From NCBI GenBank assembly GCA_963701955.1, contig OY969694.1:558001-622000 (forward strand): a stretch of 64,000 nucleotides of DNA, read 5' to 3'. Below the pieces are notes generated by a model. It saw nothing but the letters and a program-made list of their open reading frames with translations. It made no database searches and had not been told where the DNA came from. This stretch comes from Bog-473 sp963701955. Lineage in GTDB: Bacteria > Actinomycetota > Acidimicrobiia > Acidimicrobiales > RAAP-2. The position numbers were made by a program, and so were the translations under genes. Positions 48,461 to 57,532 of this stretch are shown one piece after another. Position 1 is the first letter of the stretch. Every line of letters starts with the position of its first letter.

Positions 48461-49963
48461 ATGAGCGCAGGTGAGCAGGTGCCGATCGTCGTCATCGGGG
48501 CCGGGCCGGCCGGACTGACCGCCGCCTACGAGTTGACCAAGGCGGGCCATCGGCCGCTGGTGGTGGAGGCCGACGACGTGGTCGGGGGCATCAGCCGCAC
48601 CGTGGAGCGTGACGGGTGGCGCTTCGACATCGGCGGACACCGGTTCTTCACCAAGGTCGAGCCGGTCGAGCGGCTCTGGCACGAGATCCTTCCCGACGAG
48701 GACTTCCTCCTTCGCCCCCGCATGAGCCGGATCTTCTACGAGGGCAAGTACTACGACTACCCGCTGAAGGCGATGAACGCGCTCAAGAACCTTGGCCCGT
48801 GGGAGGCGTTCCTCTGCGGCTGCTCGTACCTACGGGCTCGCATCTCGCCTCCGAAGGACCAGACCAACTACGAAGGGTGGCTGGTGGCCCGGTTCGGGTG
48901 GCGGCTCTACCGGACCTTCTTCAAGACCTACACCGAGAAGGTGTGGGGCGTGCCCGTGTCGGAGATGCCGGCCGACTGGGCGGCCCAGCGGGTCAAGAAC
49001 CTCGATCTCAGCAAGGCCATCCTCAACGCCATCGCCCCCAAGCGCAACCAGAAGGACATCACCAGCCTCATCGAGGAGTTCCAGTACCCCAAGTACGGGC
49101 CGGGGATGATGTGGGAACGCTGCCGTGACCTGGTGGAGGCGGGCGGGGGAGTGGTGCTCATGGGCACCTCGTTGAGCGCCATCCACGTGGAGGACGGGCG
49201 TGCCACCGCGGTCACCGTCGTCCATCCCGACGGCAGGAGCGAGCGGTTGGAGGCGAGCCACGTGATCTCGTCCACGCCCATGGCGGCGTTGGCGACGATG
49301 ATCGAGCCCTCGGCCCCCGAAGAGGTCCTGCAAGCCGGCCGTGACCTGCACTATCGCGACTTCCTCACGGTGGCGCTGGTCGTGCCCGAGGAGAAGGGCT
49401 TCCCCGACAACTGGATCTACATCCACGCCAAGGAGGTGGCTGTCGGCCGGATCCAGAACTTCGGCTCCTGGTCGCCCTACATGGTCAAAGAAGGACGGAC
49501 CTGCCTTGGCCTGGAGTACTTCGTCTTCGAGGGCGACGAGCTGTGGTCGAGCCCCGACGAGGACCTGGTGGCCCGGGCCACGCGCGAGCTCGGCCTGCTG
49601 GGCTTGGTCGATCCGGGCGACGTGGAGGCCGGGTACGTCGTGCGCGTCCCCAAGGCCTACCCCCACTACGACTACACGTACCAGCAGAACGTCGAGACGA
49701 TCGTCAAGTACCTCGACGTGCATGCGCCCAACGTCCACCCGGTCGGGCGCAACGGCATGCACAAGTACAACAACCAGGACCATTCGATGTACACCGCCAT
49801 GCTCACGGTCGAGAACATCCTCGGCGCCCAGCACGACATCTGGGCGGTGAACGTAGAAGAGGAGTACCACGAGCAGGCAGCCACGCGGGACTCGGGCACG
49901 TCGGGCACCGGCCGGGACGCCCCGATCCTGCCGCCTCCCGTCGCGCGCTCCGCGCCGGAGTAG
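48461..49963 (+). CDS. FAD-dependent amine-oxidase/UDP-Galp-mutase-like oxidoreductase
   Basis: A 500-residue flavoprotein. The N-terminal Rossmann loop is VVIGAGPAGLTAAYEL with the acidic ribose contact in VVEADD, followed by GGISRT and FDIGGHRFF. The middle part (ISRTVERDGWRFDIGGHRF; FKTYTEKVWGVPVSEM) resembles protoporphyrinogen-oxidase-like and UDP-galactopyranose-mutase-like proteins found in glycan clusters. The C terminus is a low-complexity tail of about 30 residues. A mutase role in making a furanose sugar donor is conceivable given the GT-C neighbours, but the family also includes carotenoid desaturases and uncharacterised oxidoreductases. It is leaderless and monocistronic. Confidence 0.78.
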   Translation: MSAGEQVPIVVIGAGPAGLTAAYELTKAGHRPLVVEADDVVGGISRTVERDGWRFDIGGHRFFTKVEPVERLWHEILPDEDFLLRPRMSRIFYEGKYYDYPLKAMNALKNLGPWEAFLCGCSYLRARISPPKDQTNYEGWLVARFGWRLYRTFFKTYTEKVWGVPVSEMPADWAAQRVKNLDLSKAILNAIAPKRNQKDITSLIEEFQYPKYGPGMMWERCRDLVEAGGGVVLMGTSLSAIHVEDGRATAVTVVHPDGRSERLEASHVISSTPMAALATMIEPSAPEEVLQAGRDLHYRDFLTVALVVPEEKGFPDNWIYIHAKEVAVGRIQNFGSWSPYMVKEGRTCLGLEYFVFEGDELWSSPDEDLVARATRELGLLGLVDPGDVEAGYVVRVPKAYPHYDYTYQQNVETIVKYLDVHAPNVHPVGRNGMHKYNNQDHSMYTAMLTVENILGAQHDIWAVNVEEEYHEQAATRDSGTSGTGRDAPILPPPVARSAPE

Positions 49964-50025
49964 CGACAACCTCGCCGACGTGAGGCGTTGGGCTTCCGCA
50001 ACGTCGGGTCCGGGCGGTGAGATCC

Positions 50026-50379
50026 CTATGAGGACTGCTGGCGGACCTTTTCGACGTCACGACGGAGCAGAGCGATCTCCTCTGCCAAGGTGCGTGAACG
50101 GTCCTCGAGCCGCCCGATCTCCCAGCTCAGCCGCACGCAGATCACCAACAGGAAGAGGCTGGCCACGACGGCCGCCAGGTCCGGCGGGTTGGCCACACCC
50201 ATGCGGTGAGCGAGCGAGTTGAAGAGCCCCGGGAAGATCGCGAAGAAGAGGATCACCAGGGCGACCCCGAGCCATACGACGGCGTACTTCTCCCGGATGT
50301 GGCGGCGGCGGGTCAATTCGACGACGGCCACCAGCGTCACGAGGGCACACGTCAGGGCGATGATGTGGACTCCGCTCAT
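50026..50379 (-). CDS. DUF2304 membrane protein
   Basis: A 117-residue protein with three hydrophobic helices (HIIALTCALVTLVAVVEL, VVWLGVALVILFFAIFPGLF, and LAAVVASLFLLVICVRLSW) and a charged C-terminal coiled coil (residues about 88-117, RTLAEEIALLRRDVEKV). It matches the DUF2304 pattern. DUF2304 genes commonly accompany a DPM-like GT2, as here, where its ATG overlaps the GT2 stop. It probably anchors or assists the GT2 at the membrane; the biochemical role is not established. Confidence 0.82.
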   Translation of the reverse strand: MSGVHIIALTCALVTLVAVVELTRRRHIREKYAVVWLGVALVILFFAIFPGLFNSLAHRMGVANPPDLAAVVASLFLLVICVRLSWEIGRLEDRSRTLAEEIALLRRDVEKVRQQSS

Positions 50380-51104
50380 GGGGCCTCCTGCTTCGGTTGG
50401 GAATGGCGACGGAAGACCGAGAGCGCCAGCATCAGCACGATGCGCACCAGGTAGGTGGCCGCCCGCCAGGACGACTGGCTGGGGTTGCCGGCGGCGCGGG
50501 GGCGCATTGCCACGGGCACCTGATCGACCGTGCCGCCGGCGTCGGCGAGGATGATGAGGGACTCGACGGTGTCGGAGAGGTAGTCGGAAGGGTAGGTGCG
50601 GGCGAAGAGCTCGATGGCCGCGCGGTTGTGGGCCCGGAAACCCGACGTGACATCGGTCAAGGTTCGTCCGGTGACACGGGAGAGGTACCAGGCCAGGATG
50701 CGCATGGCGGCCCGCCGCGCCCGAGGCACGCGGTCGTCTCCGTGTCCGGCGAAGCGTGCGCCGATCACCACGTGGGGAACGGGGCCGGGGTCGAGCATCT
50801 CGAGAAGGCGTGCGATGTCGCGAGGGTCGTGCTGGCCGTCGGCGTCGACCTGCACCAGGGCTCGATAGGGCCCGTCACGCGCCACTCGGAACCCGACCCG
50901 CATGGCGCCGCCGACGCCGAGATTGAAGACGTTGGTCACGACCTCCGCGCCTGCCTCGGCCGCCCGGGCACCCGTGTGGTCAACCGACCCGTCGTCGACG
51001 ACGAGCACGTCGGCATCGGGTTGTGCGGCGTTGACCTCCTTGGCCACGACGTCGACCGAACGCTCCTCGTTGTACGCGGGGAGGACCACCAGCAGCTCAG
51101 ACAT
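50376..51104 (-). CDS. GT2 polyprenyl-phosphate glycosyltransferase
   Basis: A 242-residue family 2 glycosyltransferase of the DPM/DPG-synthase type. It has LLVVLPAYNEERSVDVVA, VLVVDDGSVDHTG, FNLGVGGAMRVGF, LVQVDADGQHDP (metal-binding DxD) and LTDVTSGFRAHNR. The final 30 residues form an amphipathic or membrane helix. It probably charges polyprenyl phosphate with a hexose at the cytoplasmic face for use by the adjacent GT-C gene. It is coupled with DUF2304 (downstream) and overlaps the upstream GT-C gene by eight bases. The sugar is not predictable. Confidence 0.87.
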   Translation of the reverse strand: MSELLVVLPAYNEERSVDVVAKEVNAAQPDADVLVVDDGSVDHTGARAAEAGAEVVTNVFNLGVGGAMRVGFRVARDGPYRALVQVDADGQHDPRDIARLLEMLDPGPVPHVVIGARFAGHGDDRVPRARRAAMRILAWYLSRVTGRTLTDVTSGFRAHNRAAIELFARTYPSDYLSDTVESLIILADAGGTVDQVPVAMRPRAAGNPSQSSWRAATYLVRIVLMLALSVFRRHSQPKQEAP

Positions 51105-52434
51105 GCGCGGGGACCGGTTCTTCGAGCCGCGGCGGATCCTCGTCGTGGGCCAGGGCGACCGCCGCGTCGCGCTCGGGGCGGATGCGATCCCAGGCCCAGG
51201 CCACAGCCACCGAGCCCATGATCACCAGGGCCACGTCGAAGGGCAGCCGGTAGCGCGTGGTGCCGAAAGCGACGAGGACGGCCAAGGCCACATTGAGGCC
51301 GATGGCCCACAGAGGATAGACGGGTATTCGTCGCTTTCGCAGGATGACGGTGCCTCCGATGGAGAGTACGAGGAGTGCGTAGTACATGCCCAGGCCGACG
51401 AGGGCCCAGTGGTACGGCCGAGTCTCGAGGAAGGCGTCGAAGGAGATCTGCTGCATCGGGTGGAAGAAGCCGAAGGCACGCCCGAGCTTGGCCATGCCGA
51501 CAGGGACGAGGCGATTCTCGTGGTGCTCGATGTACGTGATCGTCATCTGTTGGAAGCGGGCGCCCTGTGCCGACTCATCGAGCTTCTTCGAGATGTGTTT
51601 CGCCTCGTCGAGGGCGCAACGCATGGACCAGTACCCCTCGAATTTGCCCGAGAAGGTGTCCGCGCAGTTGGCGGAGGCCAAGGTGATGCCCTCGCCATCG
51701 CTGATGAACGTTGGTTTGTCGAAGCGTGACAGGTTGTAGCCCACCCATGGGCCGATGACCAGCACGGTCGTCGCCAGGCCGACGCCGAGGACGGATAGGC
51801 GCTTCTTCCAGGACAGGGATCGGGCCAGCAGGCACATGGGCACCAGGATGAGGACGACCAGGAGCGCCAGCTCGTCGCGGCACAGCATCGTGATGCCGAG
51901 GATGACTCCGAGCCAGATCGCTCTCGGGAAGTCGGGCCGTTTCCAGAACCGGTACGTGCAGAGCACCACCGCACAGATTGCGAGCGGCACGATGGTCTCG
52001 GCGCCGACGAATTCGTTGGACATCCACATGTTCGGGTCGAGCGCGATCAGGGCGGCGGCAATGAGGCCCACCCGGCGCCCCCCGATCTCCTTGCCGGCGA
52101 AGCCTCCGACGGTGACGGCCGCCGCGCTGATCACGCATGACCAGATCCGCGCGGCGTACCAGGACTTGAAGCCGAGGATCATCGGTACCGTGAGCGAGAC
52201 CATGAAGCCCGGGGCGTACGCGGCCGACTGGACGATCTGGTGATGAAACCAGATGTAATTGAACGGGTCGATGAATCCTTTGCCCTCCAGGAGGAGGACG
52301 GCTCCGTGATAGTAGAAGAACGGGTCGCCGCCCGCTCGAGTGTGGGGGCGCCCGATCACGCTGCCTATCCGGATGCCTAATCCGACGACCGTCCACACCG
52401 TGAGCCACGGCCAGAAATGCCGCCGAATGTGCAT
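51097..52434 (-). CDS. GT-C membrane glycosyltransferase with ANC...WS..C loop
   Basis: A 445-residue polytopic protein of the GT39/PMT-like type. It has helix 1 at residues about 8-27, then the luminal RPHTRAGGDPFFYYHGAVLL, and about ten helices. An extracytoplasmic loop in the second half reads SANCADTFSGKFEGYWSMRC, with a conserved Cys pair also found in the 58.7 kb paralogue. The C-terminal tail is charged. ATG 52434 has TAATCT eight bases upstream on the minus strand, giving a leaderless start. First gene of a GT-C/GT2/DUF2304 operon. Likely uses the polyprenyl-phosphate sugar made by the GT2. Confidence 0.83.
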   Translation of the reverse strand: MHIRRHFWPWLTVWTVVGLGIRIGSVIGRPHTRAGGDPFFYYHGAVLLLEGKGFIDPFNYIWFHHQIVQSAAYAPGFMVSLTVPMILGFKSWYAARIWSCVISAAAVTVGGFAGKEIGGRRVGLIAAALIALDPNMWMSNEFVGAETIVPLAICAVVLCTYRFWKRPDFPRAIWLGVILGITMLCRDELALLVVLILVPMCLLARSLSWKKRLSVLGVGLATTVLVIGPWVGYNLSRFDKPTFISDGEGITLASANCADTFSGKFEGYWSMRCALDEAKHISKKLDESAQGARFQQMTITYIEHHENRLVPVGMAKLGRAFGFFHPMQQISFDAFLETRPYHWALVGLGMYYALLVLSIGGTVILRKRRIPVYPLWAIGLNVALAVLVAFGTTRYRLPFDVALVIMGSVAVAWAWDRIRPERDAAVALAHDEDPPRLEEPVPAHV

Positions 52435-52448
52435 GGGCGGCAAGATTA
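52435..52448 (-). promoter_or_regulatory. Leaderless-type promoter of the GT-C/GT2/DUF2304 operon
   Basis: Minus-strand TAATCT (52448-52443), eight bases, ATG 52434. The divergent acyltransferase starts about 40 bases away on the plus strand. Confidence 0.55.
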
Positions 52449-52488
52449 CGTCGGCCGGTCGCTCGTCTGCGCGGACCGCTGTGCAAGC

Positions 52489-54660
52489 ATGTTCGGGCTG
52501 ATGGGGGGCACATCGACCATTGAGCGGCCCGCGGAGGCCGGACCGTCCGCGGTGAGCGAGGACACCGTGGGCGAGCGCCGTTACGTCGCGGGCCTCGACG
52601 GAATCCGGGCGCTGGCCGTGACCGGAGTCCTGCTCTTCCACTTCGGGGTGTCGGGCACCAGCGGAGGACTGCTGGGAGTGGACGTGTTCTTCGTCCTCTC
52701 GGGGTTTCTGATCACCTCGCTCCTGGTCCAGGAGTGGTCGGCCACGGGGACACTGCGGTTCGGTGCCTTCTACGCGCGTCGGGCCCGGCGACTGCTGCCC
52801 GGGCTCCTCCTCCTTCTTGTGGTCGTGGCCGCCTATGCGGCCTGGTTCGCCGAACCGGACACCCTGGTCAGCCTGCGTGCGGATGCCCTCTCCACCCTCG
52901 GGTACGTGGCCAACTGGCACTTCGTACTCTCCGACCAGGGCTATTTCCACCAGACCGGCCCGCCGTCGCCGCTCCTCCACACGTGGTCGTTGGCCGTCGA
53001 GGAGCAGTTCTACCTGGTGTGGCCGGCGGTCTGCTGGGTCGTGTTGCGGCGCTGGGGAAGGCGGGGGCTCGCCGCGGCCGCCCTCGCGGGAGTCGCACTC
53101 TCGGTCGCTGCCACCCTGGTCCTGGCCGGCACGGGAGCGGGCACGGACCGGCTCTACTACGGCACCGACGTCCGGGCTCAGGAGGTCATGGTGGGCGCAC
53201 TGCTCGCCGTCCTCGGCCCGCGCCTGAGCCGGTGGCGCCTGGGCAGCGTGCGCCGTCCCGAGCACCAGGTGGCGTCGGCCCGGGTCCGCCAGGCGGGTCT
53301 TGCCATCATGGGCACGTTCGGCCTGGTCGGCATCGTGGTCATGTTCCACGGCGTCTCGGGGACCGGGGACTTCCTCTACCACGGGGGTTTCTTGGTGGTG
53401 GCGATCGCGACGGCTGCGCTGGTGGCCCTGGTGGTGCATCAGCCCGGCGCGGCCGTGCCCCGCCTGCTTTCGCTGTCCCCCCTCCGCTACCTGGGTCGCA
53501 TCTCCTACGGGGTGTACCTGTACCACTTCCCCTTGTTCCTGATGATCACCGCACCGCGGACCGGACTTCACGGCACGGCCCTCTTGGCGGCGCGCCTGGC
53601 GGCCACCGTGGCCCTGGCCGCGCTGTCCTTCCACCTCGTCGAGCTGCCGGTGCGCGACCGCCGCCTGTTCAGCGCGTCCCGGGTGGCCTGGGTCCTCCCG
53701 ACGGCGCTCGTCGTGGTCTTGGCGCTGACCCTGGTGACCACGACAGTGGGGGCGACCGGCCTGGCCGGGGAGTCGTCGGCGGCTGCTGTGGAGACGCGCT
53801 CTGCCCTCTTTGCCGTGCCGGCGCGCCCACCGGCCGGCTTGACTGGGGTGCGGCGGGTCCGCGTCGTCCTCGAGGGCGATTCGCTGGCCTTCACCTTGGG
53901 TTGGGGGCTCGGCGTCGATACGGCCCACTGGGGGGTTGAGTTCTACAAGCGGGCCTCGGTGGGGTGTGACCTCGATCCCACCAGCGTCGTCGAATTCCAG
54001 GGCCAGATCACCAGGGCGGCACAGGGGTGCAAGGACTGGCCCAGCGTCTACCGGGCCATGGTGGACAGCATCGACCCTGACGTCGTGGCCATTGAGCTCG
54101 GTCGCTGGGAGGTCTCGAGCCGTCTTATCGACGGGCACTGGTCGACCATCGGGCAGGCCGCGTGGGACGCGAGGTACTCGAGCGAACTGTCACGGGCCAT
54201 CCGGATCCTGTCCTCGCGCGGGGCGAAGGTGGTGGTCTTCACGCTGCCCTACATCACACAGACGACCGACGCGCCGGACGGTCAGCCCTGGGACATCAAC
54301 CAGCCGTCACGCACCAATGCCTACAACAGGCTGGTCCGCCGCGTGGTGGCCCGGTTCCCGCGTACGGCCACGCTCCTCGACCTCAACAAGATGCTCGACC
54401 CGCATGGGACCTACGTCTCGTATCTCGACGGAGTCCGCGTGCGTGACGTCGACAACGAGCACATCTCGCCGGCCGGCGGTATGATGTTGCGCCCCATGAT
54501 CCTGCCGAAGCTGGTCGCTCTGGGCCGGGTCCATGCTGCCGAGCGCGCGTCCCACCAGTCGGCGGCGCGAGGGCACCAACCCGCTCCCCTTCGAGACCCC
54601 CAGGGCTCGTCCGCGACGAAGCAGGTGGACCTCCCGGCAGCCAGGAGGCCGGCGCGGTGA
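52489..54660 (+). CDS. OafA-type acyltransferase 3 with C-terminal SGNH domain
   Basis: A two-domain membrane O-acyltransferase of 723 residues. The acyltransferase-3 domain has RYVAGLDGIRALAVTGVLLF with the HFG motif, GGLLGVDVFFVLSGFL and FYARRARRLLPGLL. HTWSLAVEEQFYLVWP and YGVYLYHFPLF follow. About ten helices reach residue 440. An extracytoplasmic SGNH domain follows with block I VVLEGDSLAFTLG, a late WDINQPS, and DVDNEHISPAGG (His). Such proteins O-acetylate lipid-linked or wall glycans. Start is uncertain: ATG 52489 or ATG 52501, both without a ribosome site. Its stop overlaps the next gene's GTG. Confidence 0.87.
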   Translation: MFGLMGGTSTIERPAEAGPSAVSEDTVGERRYVAGLDGIRALAVTGVLLFHFGVSGTSGGLLGVDVFFVLSGFLITSLLVQEWSATGTLRFGAFYARRARRLLPGLLLLLVVVAAYAAWFAEPDTLVSLRADALSTLGYVANWHFVLSDQGYFHQTGPPSPLLHTWSLAVEEQFYLVWPAVCWVVLRRWGRRGLAAAALAGVALSVAATLVLAGTGAGTDRLYYGTDVRAQEVMVGALLAVLGPRLSRWRLGSVRRPEHQVASARVRQAGLAIMGTFGLVGIVVMFHGVSGTGDFLYHGGFLVVAIATAALVALVVHQPGAAVPRLLSLSPLRYLGRISYGVYLYHFPLFLMITAPRTGLHGTALLAARLAATVALAALSFHLVELPVRDRRLFSASRVAWVLPTALVVVLALTLVTTTVGATGLAGESSAAAVETRSALFAVPARPPAGLTGVRRVRVVLEGDSLAFTLGWGLGVDTAHWGVEFYKRASVGCDLDPTSVVEFQGQITRAAQGCKDWPSVYRAMVDSIDPDVVAIELGRWEVSSRLIDGHWSTIGQAAWDARYSSELSRAIRILSSRGAKVVVFTLPYITQTTDAPDGQPWDINQPSRTNAYNRLVRRVVARFPRTATLLDLNKMLDPHGTYVSYLDGVRVRDVDNEHISPAGGMMLRPMILPKLVALGRVHAAERASHQSAARGHQPAPLRDPQGSSATKQVDLPAARRPAR

Positions 54661-56066
54661 GGTTCACCCTGGTGGGCCACGCCGGACTGTACGTGGAATC
54701 GGGTGACACGGACCTGCTGGTGGATCCATGGCTGCTCGGCTCGTGTTATTGGCGCTCGTGGTGGCACTTCCCACCCGTCGCCGAGATCGACGACCGGTGG
54801 TTGACCCCGCGCTTCGTTTACCTGAGTCACCACCACTTCGATCATTTCCACTACCCCTCGCTGCGCAAGATCCACCGTGAGGCCCACGTGCTCGTGCCCC
54901 GTTTCGGAGTCGACGTGATGCGCAGTGAGCTCTCTGGTCTGGGCTTCCACCGGGTGACCGAGCTTCCCCATGGCCAACCCATGGTTCTCGGTGACGGCGT
55001 GACCGTGCGGAGCTACCAGTACGGCGCGGACGACGACGCGCTGATCGTCGAGCACGGCACGACGGTGCTGGCCGACCTCAACGACTGCAAGGTGCGGGGT
55101 CCCGCGCTGGGGCAGATCCTGCGCGACGTGGGCCGTCCGACCTTCATGCTCAAGAACTACTCGGCGGCCCAGGCCTATCCGGGTTGTTACACCGCGGTGA
55201 ACCCGAAAGATCTCACCTTGATCTCGCGTGAGAGCTACGCGATGGACTTCGTCCAGACGGCAGCCCGGGTCCGCCCCCGCTATGCCGTGCCCTTCGCCAG
55301 CATGACCTGCTTCTTGCACCCCGAGACGGCGGTCCGCAATGCCGAGGTCGTCCTGCCCGGCGAGCTGGTGGCTGCGGCTGCCGACCAGCCCACGGGGGGT
55401 GCGGTGGTTCAGGTGATGGCGCCAGGCGACTCGTGGGACGAGGCCGAAGGGTTCACCCTTTCGAAAACGGACCCATACGAAGGGTTCACCGAGAAGGTGG
55501 CCCAGCTCCAGGAGGAGGTTCGGCCACGCATTGAGGCGCAGCGCGCCGAGGAGGCGTCCCACCCCCTCACCTTCGATCGCTTCGGGCAGTACTTCGGGGG
55601 TTTTGTCCGGGCTCTGCCCCCGGGGACCACCCGACTGTTCAAGGGTTCGGTGGTCTTCGCGGCTCCCCCGGGGAGCGAGGCGCCCTATTGGGTGGTGGAC
55701 CTGCGTCGGCGCCAGGTGCGCCAGGCGGATGCGCCTCCGGGCGACTGGGCCAGCGTCGTGACGGTTCCGCCGGGAGTGCTGGCGGACGCCATGGACAAGA
55801 AGATCGTCAACTTCGTGCACATCTCCATGCGCATCGCCGTGGAGCTCAACGACGGTGGCGCCCATACCGACTTCCTGTTCTGGGGCGTCCTGACGGTGTG
55901 GGAGCTCGGCTACCTGCCGCTCCGGCAACTACCCTTCGGCCGGGTCGCTGGCGTCGCGTGGGCCCGCCGTCGCGAGCTGCTGGGCAGTGCGTGGGGGCAG
56001 CTGGCCGGAAAGGGCTCGAGCGTCGAGCGCATGGCCGGATCGCTCATGCCGGCCGGATCGCAGTGA
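54657..56066 (+). CDS. CMAH-like MBL-fold protein lacking the Rieske domain
   Basis: A 469-residue protein. The N-terminal half (about 1-230) is a metallo-beta-lactamase fold with metal motif VYLSHHHFDHFHYPSL and TTVLADLNDCK. It aligns in memory with the hydroxylase core of CMP-Neu5Ac hydroxylase (CMAH): GHAGLYVESGDTDLLVDPWL, GSCYWRSWWHFPP and RPRYAVPFASMTCFLHPET. No Rieske CxH...CxxH motif is present. The C-terminal half (about 250-469) has DRFGQYFGGFVRALPPG and a membrane-proximal part without named domain. GTG overlaps the acyltransferase stop, and its stop overlaps the flippase GTG. It may modify a sugar or hydrolyse a lipid-linked intermediate. Function unknown. Confidence 0.75.
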   Translation: MRFTLVGHAGLYVESGDTDLLVDPWLLGSCYWRSWWHFPPVAEIDDRWLTPRFVYLSHHHFDHFHYPSLRKIHREAHVLVPRFGVDVMRSELSGLGFHRVTELPHGQPMVLGDGVTVRSYQYGADDDALIVEHGTTVLADLNDCKVRGPALGQILRDVGRPTFMLKNYSAAQAYPGCYTAVNPKDLTLISRESYAMDFVQTAARVRPRYAVPFASMTCFLHPETAVRNAEVVLPGELVAAAADQPTGGAVVQVMAPGDSWDEAEGFTLSKTDPYEGFTEKVAQLQEEVRPRIEAQRAEEASHPLTFDRFGQYFGGFVRALPPGTTRLFKGSVVFAAPPGSEAPYWVVDLRRRQVRQADAPPGDWASVVTVPPGVLADAMDKKIVNFVHISMRIAVELNDGGAHTDFLFWGVLTVWELGYLPLRQLPFGRVAGVAWARRRELLGSAWGQLAGKGSSVERMAGSLMPAGSQ

Positions 56067-57505
56067 CGCCGCCGACAGGCTCGGGGAAGGAATCCGAGGG
56101 ACCCGAAAGGGCTGAAGGGCTCGAGGTGGCCGAGGAGGCACTCATCGACACCGTGGCCCTCACCCCGACGGTCGGGCTGGTGTCGGATCCCTACGAGGAC
56201 GCCTCGGTGGCTCGCGGGATCGTGGCGGCAGGTCCCCTGGCCATCGGTGGCGTGGTGGCCAACGTGCTCAACATCATCGCCACGGTGCTCATCGCCCGGC
56301 TGCTGACCACTCGCCAGTACGGCTCGGTGGCCCAGCTGCTCGGCCTCTTCTTCGTGCTCTCCATGATCGGATCGGCACTCCTGGTCGGCGTGGTGCGCCG
56401 GATCGCCCAACGCGCCGCCGACCACGAGGAGGCGTCGGCGCGCCGCTGGTGCCGCCGCCTGTACCGCCGCTGCGTCCTCTTCGTGGCGCTGTGGTGGGTC
56501 GCCGCCGTTGCCCTCGACGAGCCGCTCTCGCGGGCGCTGCGGATCCCGGCCAACGGCGCAGCCGCACTCACCCTCATGGCCGGAGGGGTGTGGCTGTTGC
56601 TCTGCATCGACCGGGCCGTCCTCCAGGTCCACCGGCGTTATCGAGGCCTGGGGGAGAACCTCATGGTCGAGATCGGTGTGCGCACCGTCCTCGTGCTGTC
56701 CTTCGCCGTCGCCGGCTTCGGCGTGCCCGGCTACGCCGTCGGGCTCCTGCTCGGTGAGATCGTCGCCGCGCTTCACGCCCACTTCCTCTCGGAGAGGGCG
56801 TGGGGTTCCCCGGCGGACACGGATTTCGAGCGACAGACCAAGTCGAGCGCTCGGGCTCTCTCCTACGACCTGATCACCGCGCTGGCCGGGTTCGCCTTGA
56901 TCGGGGTGCTCCAGAACGCCGACATCATATTGATCGGACGCCTGGAGCCCTCGAGCTCGGGCCCCTACGCCGCCATCTCGGTGGCTTCCAAGGCCCTCGT
57001 GTTCGGAGCCATCCTGCTGGGCAGCTACATGCTGCCCGAGACGGCGATCCGCTGGCACCGAGGTGAGCACGCCCTTCGACAGCTGGCGGTGACTCTGCTC
57101 TTCCTGGGCGTGCCGACGCTCATCCTCCTGAGCGCCGCGCTGGTCGCGCCCAAGCAGCTCCTGACGATCTTCTTCGGCGCCCGGCTCAGTTCGGCTGCGC
57201 CCTCGTTCGCCACGCTCGTGGGTGCCATGGCGTGCCTGGGCGTGACCGTCGTGCTCACCAATTACCTCTTCGGGGCGGCCCGCCGCTGGATCGTGGCGCT
57301 CTTGGCGCTGGGCGTCGTCGTGCTCGTGGTCCTCATCCACATGGCCGGCGGGGCTATTGCGGCCACGGCGCGCGCCGAGCTCGAGGTCCAAGGCGGCCTG
57401 GCCCTGGTGGTCACGCTGGCCTTCGCCGCCACCCACCTGCGCTTTCACCCCGGAAGGCGGTCCGTGCCACGGCTGGCGGGCGTCGATAGTGTGAGCCCAC
57501 ACTGA
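56063..57505 (+). CDS. MOP-superfamily polysaccharide flippase (Wzx-like)
   Basis: A 480-residue membrane protein with about 12-14 helices, of the oligosaccharide/lipid flippase type (MOP superfamily, Wzx/MviN related). It begins with an acidic N-terminal tail of about 45 residues, then SVARGIVAAGPLAIGGVVAN and the helix ATVLIARLLTTRQYGSVAQL. Later LQNADIILIGRLEPSSSGPY and the C-terminal pairs of helices match the family. It would flip undecaprenyl-linked glycan to the outer face. It is in a five-gene chain with four-base overlaps. A Wzy polymerase is not obvious; the GT-C genes may extend chains outside. Confidence 0.82.
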   Translation: MTPPTGSGKESEGPERAEGLEVAEEALIDTVALTPTVGLVSDPYEDASVARGIVAAGPLAIGGVVANVLNIIATVLIARLLTTRQYGSVAQLLGLFFVLSMIGSALLVGVVRRIAQRAADHEEASARRWCRRLYRRCVLFVALWWVAAVALDEPLSRALRIPANGAAALTLMAGGVWLLLCIDRAVLQVHRRYRGLGENLMVEIGVRTVLVLSFAVAGFGVPGYAVGLLLGEIVAALHAHFLSERAWGSPADTDFERQTKSSARALSYDLITALAGFALIGVLQNADIILIGRLEPSSSGPYAAISVASKALVFGAILLGSYMLPETAIRWHRGEHALRQLAVTLLFLGVPTLILLSAALVAPKQLLTIFFGARLSSAAPSFATLVGAMACLGVTVVLTNYLFGAARRWIVALLALGVVVLVVLIHMAGGAIAATARAELEVQGGLALVVTLAFAATHLRFHPGRRSVPRLAGVDSVSPH

Positions 57506-57532
57506 AGCGACGGGCCACATCGTTGGAGGGGC

